A stretch of 64,000 nucleotides of DNA, from contig DASZPH010000061.1 in the NCBI GenBank assembly GCA_035550375.1, positions 62,001 through 126,000 of the forward strand, written 5' to 3'. The notes beneath the pieces are model-generated. The model saw nothing but the letters and a program-made list of their open reading frames with translations. It did not search any database and was not told the origin of the DNA. A program made the position numbers and the translations under genes. The DNA comes from DASSFG01 sp035550375. Its GTDB lineage: Bacteria; Planctomycetota; Planctomycetia; Pirellulales; JAICIG01. This document shows, piece by piece, positions 14,350 to 24,041 of the stretch; position 1 is the stretch's first letter; every line of letters starts with the position of its first letter.

Positions 14350-16809
14350 CTAAACGTTGTCGCCGGCGGTGGAAGTGCCGGCCGGCGCCTTTCCTTTGAC
14401 TCCCCATTTCCAGCCGGCGATAGCCGGCATGTCGTCGCCGTGCTTGGCGATGTACTGCTTGTGCTCGATCAATCTCTCGTGGATTTCCTGCTTGAAATAG
14501 GCCGCCCTGGCGCCGAGCTGCGGCAAGCGGTCGATTACGTCTTCGACCAGGTGGAACCGGTCAAGATCGTTGAGAACCACCATGTCGAAAGGTGTGGTCG
14601 TGGTGCCTTCTTCCTTGTAGCCGCGCACGTGGAGGTTTTTGTGGTTGGCCCGGCGGTACGTCAGCCGGTGAATCAGCCACGGGTAGCCGTGGAAGGCGAA
14701 GATGATCGGCTTGTCTTTCGTAAACAGGGCGTCGAAGTCGCGATCCGAAAGGCCGTTGGGGTGCTCGGTCTCCGGCTGCAGCTTCATCAGATTTACGATA
14801 TTGATCACGCGCACTTTGAGCTCCGGCAGGTGCGTGCGCAGCATCTCGACGGCGGCCAGCGTCTCCAAAGTGGGCACGTCGCCGCAGCAGGCCATGACGA
14901 CGTCCGGGTCGCTCCCCTTGTCGTTGCTGGCCCACTCCCAGATGCTGATGCCCTGCGTGCAGTGCTTGATCGCCTGCTCCATCGAGAGCCACTGCGGCGC
15001 GGGTTGCTTGCCCGCCACGACTACGTTGATGTAATCGCGGCTTCGCAGGCAGTGATCGGTCACCGAAAGCAGGCAGTTGGCGTCGGGCGGCAGGTAGACG
15101 CGAATGATCTCGGCCTTCTTGTTGACCACGTGGTCGATGAAGCCGGGGTCTTGATGGCTGAAGCCGTTGTGGTCCTGCCGCCACACGTGTGAGCTGAGCA
15201 GGTAATTGAACGAGGCGATCGGCCGACGCCAGGGAATGTGCCGGCAGACCTTCAGCCACTTGGCGTGCTGGTTGAACATCGAGTCGATGATGTGGATGAA
15301 CGCCTCGTAGCAGGAGAAGAAGCCGTGACGCCCCGTGAGCAGGTAGCCTTCCAGCCAGCCCTGGCACTGGTGTTCGCTGAGCACTTCCATCACCCGGCCG
15401 TCGGGGCTGAGTTTATCGTCGTCGGGATAAATCTCGGCCATGTAGCAGCGGTTGGTCACCTCCAGCACGTCCTGCCAGCGGTTCGAATTGTTCTCGTCGG
15501 GGCTGAAGAGGCGAAAATTCTTGTTTTCCAGGTTCTCCTTCATGATGTCGCGGAGGAACCTGCCCATGACGCGAGTCGACTCGGCGACCGTGGCGCCGGG
15601 CGTGGGAACGTCCACCGCGTAGTCGCGGAAGTCGGGCAGCCGCAAGTCGCGCAATAGAAGCCCGCCGTTGGCGTGCGGGTTGTCGCTCATCCGCCGCTCG
15701 CCTTGAGGGGCAAGCTCTGCCAGGTCGGCCTGGAATCGCCCCTGATCATCAAACAGTTCTTCGGGCCGGTAGCGCTTCATCCACCCTTCGAGAATGCGAA
15801 CGTGCTCCGGCTTGTCCATGTCGCCCATCGGCACTTGGTGGCTGCGCCAGTAGCCCTCGCATTTCTTGGCGTCGATTTCGGCCGGGCAGGTCCAACCTTT
15901 GGGCGTCCGAAAAACGATCATCGGCCAGGCCGGCCGCTTGGGGGCGCTGGCACCATTGCGGGCCTCGTCCCAGATCTGCTTGATCTCCTGGACGACGACA
16001 TCGAGGACCTCCGCCAGCTTCTGGTGGACGGCCTCGGGCTCGTGTCCCTCGACGAAGTAAGGCTTGTAGCCCATGCCCTCGAAGAACTTTGCCAGTTCGT
16101 CGTGGGGAATACGGGCCAGGAAGCAGGGGTTGGCAATCTTGTATCCGTTGAGGTGCAGAATCGGCAGCACGCATCCATCGCGCGCCGGGTTAATGAACTT
16201 GTTGCCGTGCCAACCGGTGGCCAGCGGCCCGGTTTCGGCTTCGCCATCGCCCACGATGCAGGCCACGATCAGCTCCGGATTGTCGAACGCCGCCCCGTAA
16301 GCGTGGCTGAGGGCGTACCCGAGCTCACCTCCTTCGTGGATGCTCCCTGGCGTCTCCGGTGCGACGTGGCTGGGAATGCCGCCGGGAAAGCTGAACTGCT
16401 TGAACAGCCTTTTCATCCCGTGCGCGTCCTGGCTGATGTTGGGGTAGATCTCGCTGTAGGTGCCCTCGAGGTAGGCTTGCGCGACCAGCGCGGGCCCGCC
16501 GTGGCCCGGGCCGATGATGTAGATCATGTTCAGGTCGTCGCGCTTGATGACCCGGTTGAGGTGAACATAGAGCATGTTCAACCCCGGCGTGGTGCCCCAA
16601 TGGCCGAGCAACCGCGGTTTGATATGTTCGCGCGTCAGCGGCTCTTTCAAGAGCGGGTTGTCGAGGAGGTAAATCTGCCCGACCGAGAGGTAGTTGGCAG
16701 CACGCCAGTAGGCGTCGATCTTCTGCAGCTCTTCGGCCGAAAGCGGGCCGCCTGCCGCAGCCTTGTTGCTTTCGGCGGGCTTCGGTCGTCGTTGGGTGGT
16801 GGTTGCCAT
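14350..16809 (-). CDS. xfp: Xylulose-5-phosphate/fructose-6-phosphate phosphoketolase
   Basis: An 819-aa ThDP-dependent enzyme that splits xylulose 5-phosphate (and usually fructose 6-phosphate) with phosphate to acetyl phosphate plus a shorter sugar phosphate. The length is normal for the family. Visible signatures are LLGHWGTTPGLNMLYVHLNR near 68, GPGHGGPALVAQAYLEGTYS (100-119), SFPGGIPSHVAPETPGSIHE (140-159) and the ThDP-binding GDGEAETGP at 187-195, as well as a C-terminal YTKDKPIIFAFHGYP-like region. ATG 16809 has AAGGAG 7 nt upstream. With glycogen phosphorylase 1.9 kb away on the same strand it could route glycogen-derived hexose phosphate to acetyl phosphate. Confidence 0.97.
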   Translation of the reverse strand: MATTTQRRPKPAESNKAAAGGPLSAEELQKIDAYWRAANYLSVGQIYLLDNPLLKEPLTREHIKPRLLGHWGTTPGLNMLYVHLNRVIKRDDLNMIYIIGPGHGGPALVAQAYLEGTYSEIYPNISQDAHGMKRLFKQFSFPGGIPSHVAPETPGSIHEGGELGYALSHAYGAAFDNPELIVACIVGDGEAETGPLATGWHGNKFINPARDGCVLPILHLNGYKIANPCFLARIPHDELAKFFEGMGYKPYFVEGHEPEAVHQKLAEVLDVVVQEIKQIWDEARNGASAPKRPAWPMIVFRTPKGWTCPAEIDAKKCEGYWRSHQVPMGDMDKPEHVRILEGWMKRYRPEELFDDQGRFQADLAELAPQGERRMSDNPHANGGLLLRDLRLPDFRDYAVDVPTPGATVAESTRVMGRFLRDIMKENLENKNFRLFSPDENNSNRWQDVLEVTNRCYMAEIYPDDDKLSPDGRVMEVLSEHQCQGWLEGYLLTGRHGFFSCYEAFIHIIDSMFNQHAKWLKVCRHIPWRRPIASFNYLLSSHVWRQDHNGFSHQDPGFIDHVVNKKAEIIRVYLPPDANCLLSVTDHCLRSRDYINVVVAGKQPAPQWLSMEQAIKHCTQGISIWEWASNDKGSDPDVVMACCGDVPTLETLAAVEMLRTHLPELKVRVINIVNLMKLQPETEHPNGLSDRDFDALFTKDKPIIFAFHGYPWLIHRLTYRRANHKNLHVRGYKEEGTTTTPFDMVVLNDLDRFHLVEDVIDRLPQLGARAAYFKQEIHERLIEHKQYIAKHGDDMPAIAGWKWGVKGKAPAGTSTAGDNV

Positions 16810-16872
16810 ATCTCGCTCCTTCGGGTCGGGGACGTTAGTTGTTCAAAAAGGCCGCTCAGGCAGACACTGCAA

Positions 16873-18468
16873 TCACTGGCCAGCGTCTTTCTCCTCCGGC
16901 TGTTTCAGCCTGACGAGTATCCTTGTCTCTTGTTGATCGGGGCCGAAGTGAACGAGGACGGGTGCCTCGTCGTTCGTCAGGTTGTAGAGTCCGGTCTCGA
17001 CGACCAGGTCGTTGTTCCCCTCGATCTTCATCGCCACGCGTTGCGTCTCTTTGTTGACGGCGCCCGAAATAGGCGTCACCCTGTCGGCCAGAAGGTCGTG
17101 GTAGTTGCCGCGAATCACCCCTTCTTTGTTGAGGGCGAGCTGCACCACCTTGTCGGTCTGCGTTTGATCCTCGCTGGCGACGACGGCAAAGATGCCCAGC
17201 GGCAGCCAGTCCTGGTTCTGTGGGGCCTGGCCGTCGGCCGCGATTTGGTTCGCCTGATCGTAATACTCTTCTGCCGTGGCTACCGGCTGCCCGTCGCTGT
17301 ATACCGTTCCGTCTTCGTAGGCCACGTTGCCGCCGTAGTCGTAGTAGGCCGCCGATCCGCTGCTGCAGCCGCAGTACGGTCCGGCGACCGCCCAAGCTGC
17401 CGTGGCCCAGGCGGTCGAAACGAGCGCCCATTTGCCGGGAAACCAGGCGCCCGGATACCGTCCCCACCAGCCGCCGCCGTACCAATTCCAATGGGTGAAG
17501 GCGCCGTTGACGCCCCGCCAGAGGTTGCCGCCGACAAATTGGCCGTTGACAAAACTCGCGCCGCGGCCTCCCGAAACCACGTTGCCGCCCGGACCGACGA
17601 TGGCGGTCGCCGAACCGATGCGCCCGGTTCCCCCCGCGCCGTAGCCGCCGCGCATGTTCACCGCCGTATAGCCGTGTCTGCCCTGCACGGCAGAAATGCT
17701 CCCACCCTGACGATAGCCCGAAGAAGTGGCCATGCCGCGGCTCACCTGGGCGCCTTGGGTGCCGCCTGCTCCGCGGAAACCGGACGCCGAGCCGCCGGCC
17801 ACCGCCGAACCTCCCGCCCCGCTGACGCCGACCCCTCCGCCAACCTTACCGTACGTGCTGCCCCCCGCCGTCTCCACCTTGATGCCCCCTACGCCGGCGC
17901 CCACCGTGGCACCGGAGCCGGTGGTGGTGCTGCCGCCTCGACCGCCGACCGTAATTTCGGTGCCGCGCTGCGTGGTAAACGTGCGCGATTGCCCGCCGCT
18001 GGGAAGCTGCGAGGGGGTGTTGCCGAACGTGCTTGCCCTGGCTCCGGACGAGGGCATGTTCAAAAAGCTGTTGAGTTGCCCTGTCGAGGGCCGGTTAAAC
18101 GCCCCTGCCGCGCCGATTCCCCCTGCCACTCCGATTCCCGCCGCGGTGCCAAGGGCCCCGCGCTGGCCGGCGGCCGCCACATTGCCAACTCCGGCCGCAC
18201 GGCCGGGCGTTGCGGTCCGAGGCGCCGCCGCTCGGCTCATTGAAGGACTGCGATTCATGGCGGGCGACGAGGGCCGGGGAGCCGGGCGTGGCGCCGCACC
18301 CATGCGTGCGCCTCCGCCGTATCCGCCACCGCCAAAACCGCCGCCTCTTCCCCCACCACCAAAGCCGCCTCCTCCTCGTCCGCCACGTGCCTGAGCATTG
18401 AGCGGATGCAGTACGCATGAGACCGTGATGATAAGGAAGATGGCCGTTACGGGGCGAAAGGTATTCAT
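16873..18468 (-). CDS. Glycine-rich secreted protein, paralog B
   Basis: A 531-aa secreted protein nearly colinear with 9870-11402. Signal peptide MNTFRPVTAIFLIITVSCVL, then ARGGRGGGGFGGGGRGG, Gly/Ser/Ala/Thr-rich region with YTAVNMRGGYGAGGTGRIG, the HWNWYGGGWWGRYPGAWFPG segment, and the YYDYGGNVAYEDGTVYSDG C-terminal domain. Between the domains both copies hold RGTEITVGG/RGTQITVGG and AGGSTYGK sequences. Paralog B has a longer Ala/Gly linker before this (about 30 extra residues) and a less pure polyglycine tract. Start ATG 18468. It sits between phosphoketolase (63 bp downstream) and glycogen phosphorylase (257 bp upstream). Function unknown; probably exported to periplasm or surface. Confidence 0.8.
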   Translation of the reverse strand: MNTFRPVTAIFLIITVSCVLHPLNAQARGGRGGGGFGGGGRGGGFGGGGYGGGARMGAAPRPAPRPSSPAMNRSPSMSRAAAPRTATPGRAAGVGNVAAAGQRGALGTAAGIGVAGGIGAAGAFNRPSTGQLNSFLNMPSSGARASTFGNTPSQLPSGGQSRTFTTQRGTEITVGGRGGSTTTGSGATVGAGVGGIKVETAGGSTYGKVGGGVGVSGAGGSAVAGGSASGFRGAGGTQGAQVSRGMATSSGYRQGGSISAVQGRHGYTAVNMRGGYGAGGTGRIGSATAIVGPGGNVVSGGRGASFVNGQFVGGNLWRGVNGAFTHWNWYGGGWWGRYPGAWFPGKWALVSTAWATAAWAVAGPYCGCSSGSAAYYDYGGNVAYEDGTVYSDGQPVATAEEYYDQANQIAADGQAPQNQDWLPLGIFAVVASEDQTQTDKVVQLALNKEGVIRGNYHDLLADRVTPISGAVNKETQRVAMKIEGNNDLVVETGLYNLTNDEAPVLVHFGPDQQETRILVRLKQPEEKDAGQ

Positions 18469-18725
18469 GGCGATTTTCGCTGCTTGCTTCGAAGGGAACG
18501 GTCGCTTGAGCACGCGTTGAACGGCCGATAATTCGCACCTCGCCGAGACCGCCACCAAGACAAGCTCTTCAGCGTCGGCTCGCTGCGCCTTCCTTGGTTT
18601 GATTTCGGATGTGACGGCGGTCGCTGTTTCCGGCGCTGCGAACGCTCCAACTCTAACAAATTCTGCCAAACAAAAGAACTATCCTCAAAGGCGGCCGCCC
18701 ACGAACCGCATTCCGGCGGCAGCCG

Positions 18726-21206
18726 TCAACTCACGGGGCACGGTTCTGCATTCCAGATCTCGCTGGCGTATTCAGAGATGGTCCGATCGCTGGAGAAACG
18801 TCCCGACATGGCCACATTGACGATCGACTTGCGAGTCCATTGGTCAGCATTGAGGTACAAGTCGCCGAGCCGCTCGTGAGCCTCGGTATACGACTTCAGG
18901 TCGGCGAGGTGCATGTAGTAATCGCCGGCTTCCAACAGGGTCTGGCGAAGCGGCACGAAAATGCCCCGTTCGTTTTTGCTGAAATGGTCGTTGAAGATCA
19001 GGTCGAGTGCCTGCCGCGTCTCGGGCTCATTCTGGTAGTGCCACCAGGGGCTGTACCAGCCGCGGCTCTCGGCAACCTGTTCGGCGGTGAGCCCGAAGAG
19101 GAAGAAGTTCTCTTCGCCGGCCTCCTCTGCCATCTCGATCGTCGCCCCGTCGCGGGTGCCGATCGTCAAGGCTCCGTTCATCATGAACTTCATATTCCCG
19201 GTGCCGCTCGCTTCGTAGCCGGCGGTCGAGATCTGCTCCGAAACGTCGCTGGCCGGAATCAGCCGCTCGGCAAGCGAGACGTTGTAATTGGGTAAAAACA
19301 CGACCTTGATGCGATCACGAACGTCAGGGTCGGCGTCGATGACCGCGGATAGGTTGTTGATGAATTTGATGATCAGCTTCGCCAGCCGGTAAGCGGGAGC
19401 CGCCTTGCCGGCAAAAAAGAATGTACGCGGCGGCAACTTCAGGGCCGGATTAGCCCGTAGCCGGTTGTAAAGGACGACGATGTGCAAAGCGTTGAGAAGT
19501 TGTCGCTTGTATTCGTGGATGCGTTTGATCTGGCTGTCGAAGAGCGTGTCGGGATCGATCGTCTGGCCGCTCGATTCCTTGAGCCAGCCCGCGAATCGCT
19601 CTTTGGCAGCCTGTTTCGCCCGGCGAACGCGGAGGCGGAAGTCGCCATCGTCCGCCAGCGGCAGCAGTTGGCGCAACCGGGTCAGATCGGTGACCCAGCC
19701 GTCGCCGATGGCCTCGGTGATTAGTCGAGCCAGATCGGGATTCGCCAATAGCAGCCAGCGGCGCGGAGTGACGCCGTTGGTCTTGTTGTTGAATCGCTCG
19801 GGAAACATGGACGCGAAGTCGGCGACGACCCGCGTTCGCAGCAGGTCCGAATGGATGCGGGCCACGCCGTTGACGCTGTGCGAACCGACGATGGCAAGAT
19901 GGGCCATCCGCACCTGGCGAGTCGAGCCTTCCTCGATGAGGCTCATCCTCTGAAGACGGCGTTCGTCGTCCGGATGACGCCCCTTTACGTCGTCCAGAAA
20001 CCGGCGATTGATCTCGTAGGTAATCTCCAGCAAGCGCGGACAAAGCAGCTCGAAGAAGCGCACCGGCCATTTTTCAAGGGCCTCCGGCAGCAGCGTGTGG
20101 TTGGTGTAGGCGAGTGTGCGCGTGGTGAGATCCCAAGCTTCGTCCCAGCCCAGCCTTGCCTCGTCGAGGAGGAGGCGCATCAGCTCCGCTACGGCTAGGG
20201 CGGGATGCGTGTCGTTAAGCTGGACGGCAACCTTCTCGGGCAGGAGCCGCCAGTCGTCGTTGGTTTGCCGGAAACGGCCGACGAGATCGGTCAGAGAGCA
20301 GCAGACCAGGAAGTACTCCTGGACGAATCGCAGGGCCTGGCCGGCGGCCGTTGAATCGTCCGGGTAGAGGACGCGCGTCACGGTTTCTGCCACGACGCGG
20401 TCGACGATCGCGCCGACGAAGTCTCCCGAACTGAACTCACCGAAGTCGAAGAAGTCGGGCGATTCCGCCTGCCAGAGTCGCAAGGTGTTGATCGTGCGTC
20501 CGCCGTAGCCGACCACCGGACGATCATAGGGAACGCCGAGCAGGTGCGTGGCGCGGCCGGGGACGGCTCGGACGACGCCGTTTTCCAACTTAAAGGCGCA
20601 GCCAAGCGGCACTTTCACCGTCTCTCGCGGCCGGGCGACCTCCCAAGGATCGGGTTGGGCCAGCCAGTGGTCCGGCTGCTCGACCTGAAACCCGTCTTCA
20701 ATCGTTTGCCGAAAGATGCCGTATTCGTAGCGGAGGCCGTACCCCATTGCGGGAATCTGCAGCGTTGCCAATGACTCGATGAAGCAGGCGGCGAGCCGAC
20801 CCAGGCCGCCGTTGCCCAGGCCCGCGTCCGGCTCGGTCTCGATTACTTCTTTCCAGTCTTGCCGCGGATCGGACCGCAACTCGTCGCGGACGAACTGCTC
20901 GACTCCCAAATTGAGGATGTTGTTGATCAGCGTGCGCCCGATCAGGAACTCCATCGACAGGTAGTAGACCCGCTTGGGGTTCTCGCTGGTATACGCGTTT
21001 TGCGTTCTCAGCCATTGCTGCGCGAGCAGGTCGCGCAACGAGCGGGCCACCGCTTCAAATCGCTCACGCTGGCTGGCCTTCTCGGGCGAGATGTTGTGAT
21101 CTAAGACGAGGTGGCGCTCGTAGCAGCCGTGATCGGGCTTGTCCGCGACAGACTCCCGCTGCGTCTCGGCCGGCTTCGATCTCTTCACGGTCGTACGGCG
21201 CGCCAT
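18726..21206 (-). CDS. glgP: Glycogen/starch/alpha-glucan phosphorylase
   Basis: An 826-aa GT35 enzyme that releases glucose 1-phosphate from alpha-1,4-glucans with inorganic phosphate, using pyridoxal phosphate. The length is typical. The PLP-binding lysine lies in GTGNMKFMMNG at K673, and the N-terminal RVYYLSMEFLIGRTL, GNGGLGRLAACFIESLAT and TNHTLLPEALEKWP segments are family hallmarks. ATG 21206 is chosen; the N-terminal 25 residues are basic and variable. It is the largest enzyme of the - strand glucan block. The 257-bp gap before the glycine-rich gene could hold its terminator or that gene's promoter. Confidence 0.97.
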   Translation of the reverse strand: MARRTTVKRSKPAETQRESVADKPDHGCYERHLVLDHNISPEKASQRERFEAVARSLRDLLAQQWLRTQNAYTSENPKRVYYLSMEFLIGRTLINNILNLGVEQFVRDELRSDPRQDWKEVIETEPDAGLGNGGLGRLAACFIESLATLQIPAMGYGLRYEYGIFRQTIEDGFQVEQPDHWLAQPDPWEVARPRETVKVPLGCAFKLENGVVRAVPGRATHLLGVPYDRPVVGYGGRTINTLRLWQAESPDFFDFGEFSSGDFVGAIVDRVVAETVTRVLYPDDSTAAGQALRFVQEYFLVCCSLTDLVGRFRQTNDDWRLLPEKVAVQLNDTHPALAVAELMRLLLDEARLGWDEAWDLTTRTLAYTNHTLLPEALEKWPVRFFELLCPRLLEITYEINRRFLDDVKGRHPDDERRLQRMSLIEEGSTRQVRMAHLAIVGSHSVNGVARIHSDLLRTRVVADFASMFPERFNNKTNGVTPRRWLLLANPDLARLITEAIGDGWVTDLTRLRQLLPLADDGDFRLRVRRAKQAAKERFAGWLKESSGQTIDPDTLFDSQIKRIHEYKRQLLNALHIVVLYNRLRANPALKLPPRTFFFAGKAAPAYRLAKLIIKFINNLSAVIDADPDVRDRIKVVFLPNYNVSLAERLIPASDVSEQISTAGYEASGTGNMKFMMNGALTIGTRDGATIEMAEEAGEENFFLFGLTAEQVAESRGWYSPWWHYQNEPETRQALDLIFNDHFSKNERGIFVPLRQTLLEAGDYYMHLADLKSYTEAHERLGDLYLNADQWTRKSIVNVAMSGRFSSDRTISEYASEIWNAEPCPVS

Positions 21207-21296
21207 GGCATGCTCCCTTTGTTCACCCCTCGCTACGATGGTTCAAGAGCTGTTTCAGTTTCACGGTAAAGCCGGCTTCTCTCGATGGTGCGAGGC

Positions 21297-21938
21297 CTAG
21301 TTCTTCGGCTTTTGCTCATACTGCTGCCGCGTTTCCTCGCTGATGAAGTAGATCGTTTTGCCGCCGACCTCGAGTTTCGCCCCCGCGGCAAATCTCGGGA
21401 AGCGCACCCTGGCGACAGGATCTTCCACCAGATGATCTTTCAGGTAATGACTGTTCTCGTACATCGCCGTATAAGCCTGCACGAAACTCATAATGCAGTC
21501 GTCGAGCCAGCGGCCGAGAGCCTCTTCGTCGATCTTCTCCAGCGGAAACTGCACTTCGCGGTGCGACTCGAACTTCATGAAGATCGGCAGGATGTCGAGG
21601 TCGTAAGTAAACACGACGTTTTCCAGTTCGGAATCGGCGGCCACCGAGAATTTCAACACCACGTGGGCGAGCTCGGACTCGACCTCAAATGTCGCCTGCC
21701 GTCGGCTTGGTACGATATGCGGAGTCACTTTGACCCGGTCGGCAAACCGATTGGCGAGTATCTCTAGCCTGCTGCGCCAAACATCGCGATGCGCTTCCAG
21801 AACCTGTTCCAGCTTTTCCTGACGCTGCTGCCGCTGTTGGTGGTGCTCGATGTGCTGCTTCTGCAATTCTTTGATTTTTCGCTCGGCTGCGGCGAACTCG
21901 GCGTCGATCCGTTGAGCAAGGGTGGTCGGCTCTGACAT
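21297..21938 (-). CDS. Coiled-coil hypothetical protein (213 aa)
   Basis: A 213-aa cytosolic protein; I do not recognise the family. Residues about 10-60 are a Gln/Glu/His-rich coiled coil (AAAERKIKELQKQHIEHHQQ...), then a compact alpha/beta domain with RQATFEVESELAHVVLKFSV and DLDILPIFMKFESHREVQFP. It ends YEQKPKN. ATG 21938 has AGGAG 8 nt upstream, so the long upstream extension is not used. It is 91 bp upstream of the glycogen phosphorylase gene on the same strand and may be co-transcribed with it; a helper role is possible but not shown. Confidence 0.75.
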   Translation of the reverse strand: MSEPTTLAQRIDAEFAAAERKIKELQKQHIEHHQQRQQRQEKLEQVLEAHRDVWRSRLEILANRFADRVKVTPHIVPSRRQATFEVESELAHVVLKFSVAADSELENVVFTYDLDILPIFMKFESHREVQFPLEKIDEEALGRWLDDCIMSFVQAYTAMYENSHYLKDHLVEDPVARVRFPRFAAGAKLEVGGKTIYFISEETRQQYEQKPKN

Positions 21939-22164
21939 GTTTTTGCTCCTGTGAAAGCTCGCGAGCCCGGCCGCTCGTTCGAGGGTACAAGGTGATATGC
22001 AAACCGGAGGCCATTCGTGACCGCCGCAGCCCTCAAACATCACGTGACCGCGTTTTTCCGAAGTGAAGCAGGCCACGACGGCGGGGGGCTGTGCGAGATG
22101 GCACATCACGTCGTGCGAAACGGCGCGAGCGCATCCGGCCGAGGTATCAAGCCCGGGCCGCCCT

Positions 22165-22935
22165 TCAGTTCGCCATCGATGCGACCAGTCGTGCGAGCGA
22201 CTCGTGGCTGACCTGAATCAGCCCTCTGCCAGGCTGATTCAGGTCGAGCGTGACGTAGCTCACGAGCGTCACGAGAATAAAAAAGCTCAACGTGCCGGTC
22301 AGATGCGGCCGCTGCGATACGCCCTGTTGCTGACCCATCAAAAACGCCGGTGCCACCGCGGCGAAGAAGAGCAACAGAACGATGCTCCAAGGAAGCCGGT
22401 CTCGGTAAGCGGCGAGCCACGAAGCGTTGTTGCTGGTCACGCCGTTCAACGTATTCGTCAAAGAAACGGCGATCGGCGTGTCCTGGCGGATCGCTTCGTC
22501 GACGATGGCGGTCATTTCTGTTTGCATTTCTTGCATCTCACGCAGTGCCTGTTGCAGAGTATCCTCCGATGGCATCCCTCGCGCAAGGGACAACTTGCGC
22601 TGAGCATAATCGCGGATGACGGCCTGCAACCTGCCCCGCGGAGGATCCTTCAGCAGGCTGGCGCACGTATAGAAATCTCCGATCGAGTTGCTGTCGCTGA
22701 CGACCGCCGCGCGGCGTTGTTCGTGTCGGCCGAGCGACATCGAAAAGGTGAAGCCAAGCAAAAGACCGAGCAGCGCCATGCCCGCATCGGTGAACTTGAT
22801 GCCGGGATCGGGCGAAAGCTCCGGAGGCAGTCTTCGCTGTCTCCACCAGCCGAGCCCCCAGCCGGCCACCATACCGACCGCGAATCCTAAGGCAACGAGC
22901 CACGGGGCGACGTGTTCGACGATGTTGCCCATCAT
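22165..22935 (-). CDS. DUF4239-like (bestrophin-like) membrane protein
   Basis: A 256-aa integral membrane protein resembling DUF4239/bestrophin-like proteins. Two N-terminal helices (WLVALGFAVGMVAGWGLGWW; GMALLGLLLGFTFSMSL) flank a short loop, a soluble helical domain follows (residues about 70-170), and two C-terminal helices close it (WSIVLLLFFAAVAPAFL; LTGTLSFFILVTLVSYVTL). Function in this family is not settled; ion transport has been proposed. Start ATG 22935 or 22932. It lies 44 bp before the predicted outer-membrane protein start, on the same strand, and 226 bp from the coiled-coil gene. Confidence 0.7.
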   Translation of the reverse strand: MMGNIVEHVAPWLVALGFAVGMVAGWGLGWWRQRRLPPELSPDPGIKFTDAGMALLGLLLGFTFSMSLGRHEQRRAAVVSDSNSIGDFYTCASLLKDPPRGRLQAVIRDYAQRKLSLARGMPSEDTLQQALREMQEMQTEMTAIVDEAIRQDTPIAVSLTNTLNGVTSNNASWLAAYRDRLPWSIVLLLFFAAVAPAFLMGQQQGVSQRPHLTGTLSFFILVTLVSYVTLDLNQPGRGLIQVSHESLARLVASMAN

Positions 22936-22979
22936 TGGGTGATCCTATTCGTGCTCATCCGCACGATCCGTGGTGGTTT

Positions 22980-23798
22980 CTAGAAGCGGTAGCCCAACCC
23001 GACGTTGCTAAAGAACCCGGGCGTCTGATGGTTCAAACCCCATCCGACGCGCAATCCGAGCTCGAGATTCCTTGTCATGTGAACGTGGCCGCCCGTGCTG
23101 AAGTAGTGCTGGCTTTCCGCCGTCGCTTTGCCGGCGGACATGATCCCAAAATACTCAGCATGGACGTTCCAGCGCTTGCCCACCGGAACGTTGAGCACCG
23201 TCGAGGGCGCCCATTGATTGAAGCGGTCGCCTTGGTCGTTGGCGGTGGCGAAACGAACGGCGGAGCTCCATTGCCAGCCGTTGGGCAGCGTCCAGCCGAA
23301 AATCTCCCCCACCGTAGGGCGTGAAACGTTCGATGGTCCCGACGTCGGCGTGTAACCTTCCAGCAGCAGGGAACTGGCCGGCAGCCACCCGGACTGCCGC
23401 GTCGTCCGGAGTTTGAGGCCGTACATGATCTCGCTTGTCCGTTCGACGAAAAAGTCCTCGTCGCCGAAATCGACGTTCGAGACCGCGCTGGTCGGACCGC
23501 CAGCCGCGTAGTTCCAGCCGAGGCGCAGCTCCAGGCGATCTGTAACCCCGCGACGCAGCACCATCTCGGGAAACGAGTAGGCGTTGGGTGTGATCCGATT
23601 GTCGATAAACGAGTAAGAGGCCTCGATCTGCGTGCGCCGCAGGTCAACCGTGGTCACGGCCGGCGTGAACGAATCGCGGTCGGTCTCGATCTCGTTCCCC
23701 GGAGGCGCCGCCTGGTTCGCTGCGCCCAGTTGTCCCAGCGCGGTGATGGGGGTTAACAGAATCGCAATCGTCGCCAGCGAAGACCGCTTGAGATTCAT
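22980..23798 (-). CDS. MetA-pathway-like outer-membrane beta-barrel protein
   Basis: A 272-aa exported protein with signal peptide (MNLKRSSLATIAILLTPITALG). The mature part is a predicted beta-barrel: alternating hydrophobic strands (RRTQIEASYSFIDN; RLELRLGWNYAA; GLKLRTTRQ; WNVHAEYFGIM; LELGLRVGWGL) ending in the aromatic C-terminus VGLGYRF, the recognition signal for outer-membrane assembly. This matches the phenol-degradation MetA-like (transporter) family common in planctomycetes. The transported substrate is unknown. ATG 23798. It follows the hypothetical at 24042 by 243 bp on the same strand. Confidence 0.75.
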   Translation of the reverse strand: MNLKRSSLATIAILLTPITALGQLGAANQAAPPGNEIETDRDSFTPAVTTVDLRRTQIEASYSFIDNRITPNAYSFPEMVLRRGVTDRLELRLGWNYAAGGPTSAVSNVDFGDEDFFVERTSEIMYGLKLRTTRQSGWLPASSLLLEGYTPTSGPSNVSRPTVGEIFGWTLPNGWQWSSAVRFATANDQGDRFNQWAPSTVLNVPVGKRWNVHAEYFGIMSAGKATAESQHYFSTGGHVHMTRNLELGLRVGWGLNHQTPGFFSNVGLGYRF

Positions 23799-24041
23799 AT
23801 TCGCTTGCTCAGACGATGCGCAAGGGTGCCGCCGCCCCTGCAGAGCTTATCGACAAGGCGTAGGAATGGAGAAAATCCGCTGCGCAGATTTGCCAGGCCC
23901 AAAACCGCGGGCGTCGTCGAGTTTAACGAGCCTACCGTTCAGGAAAGCTGCGAAGGCACTCCGCGAGAACACACGGAAATGATACCGCCGCGAGACACAC
24001 CCCTCCGACGTGCAAACTTTCACGAACGGTCCTGGGAATCA

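Noticed and set aside
15673..18243. Plus-strand 856-codon frame across phosphoketolase and the glycine-rich gene
   Set aside because: It is antisense to two well-supported genes and is only open because of high GC content.
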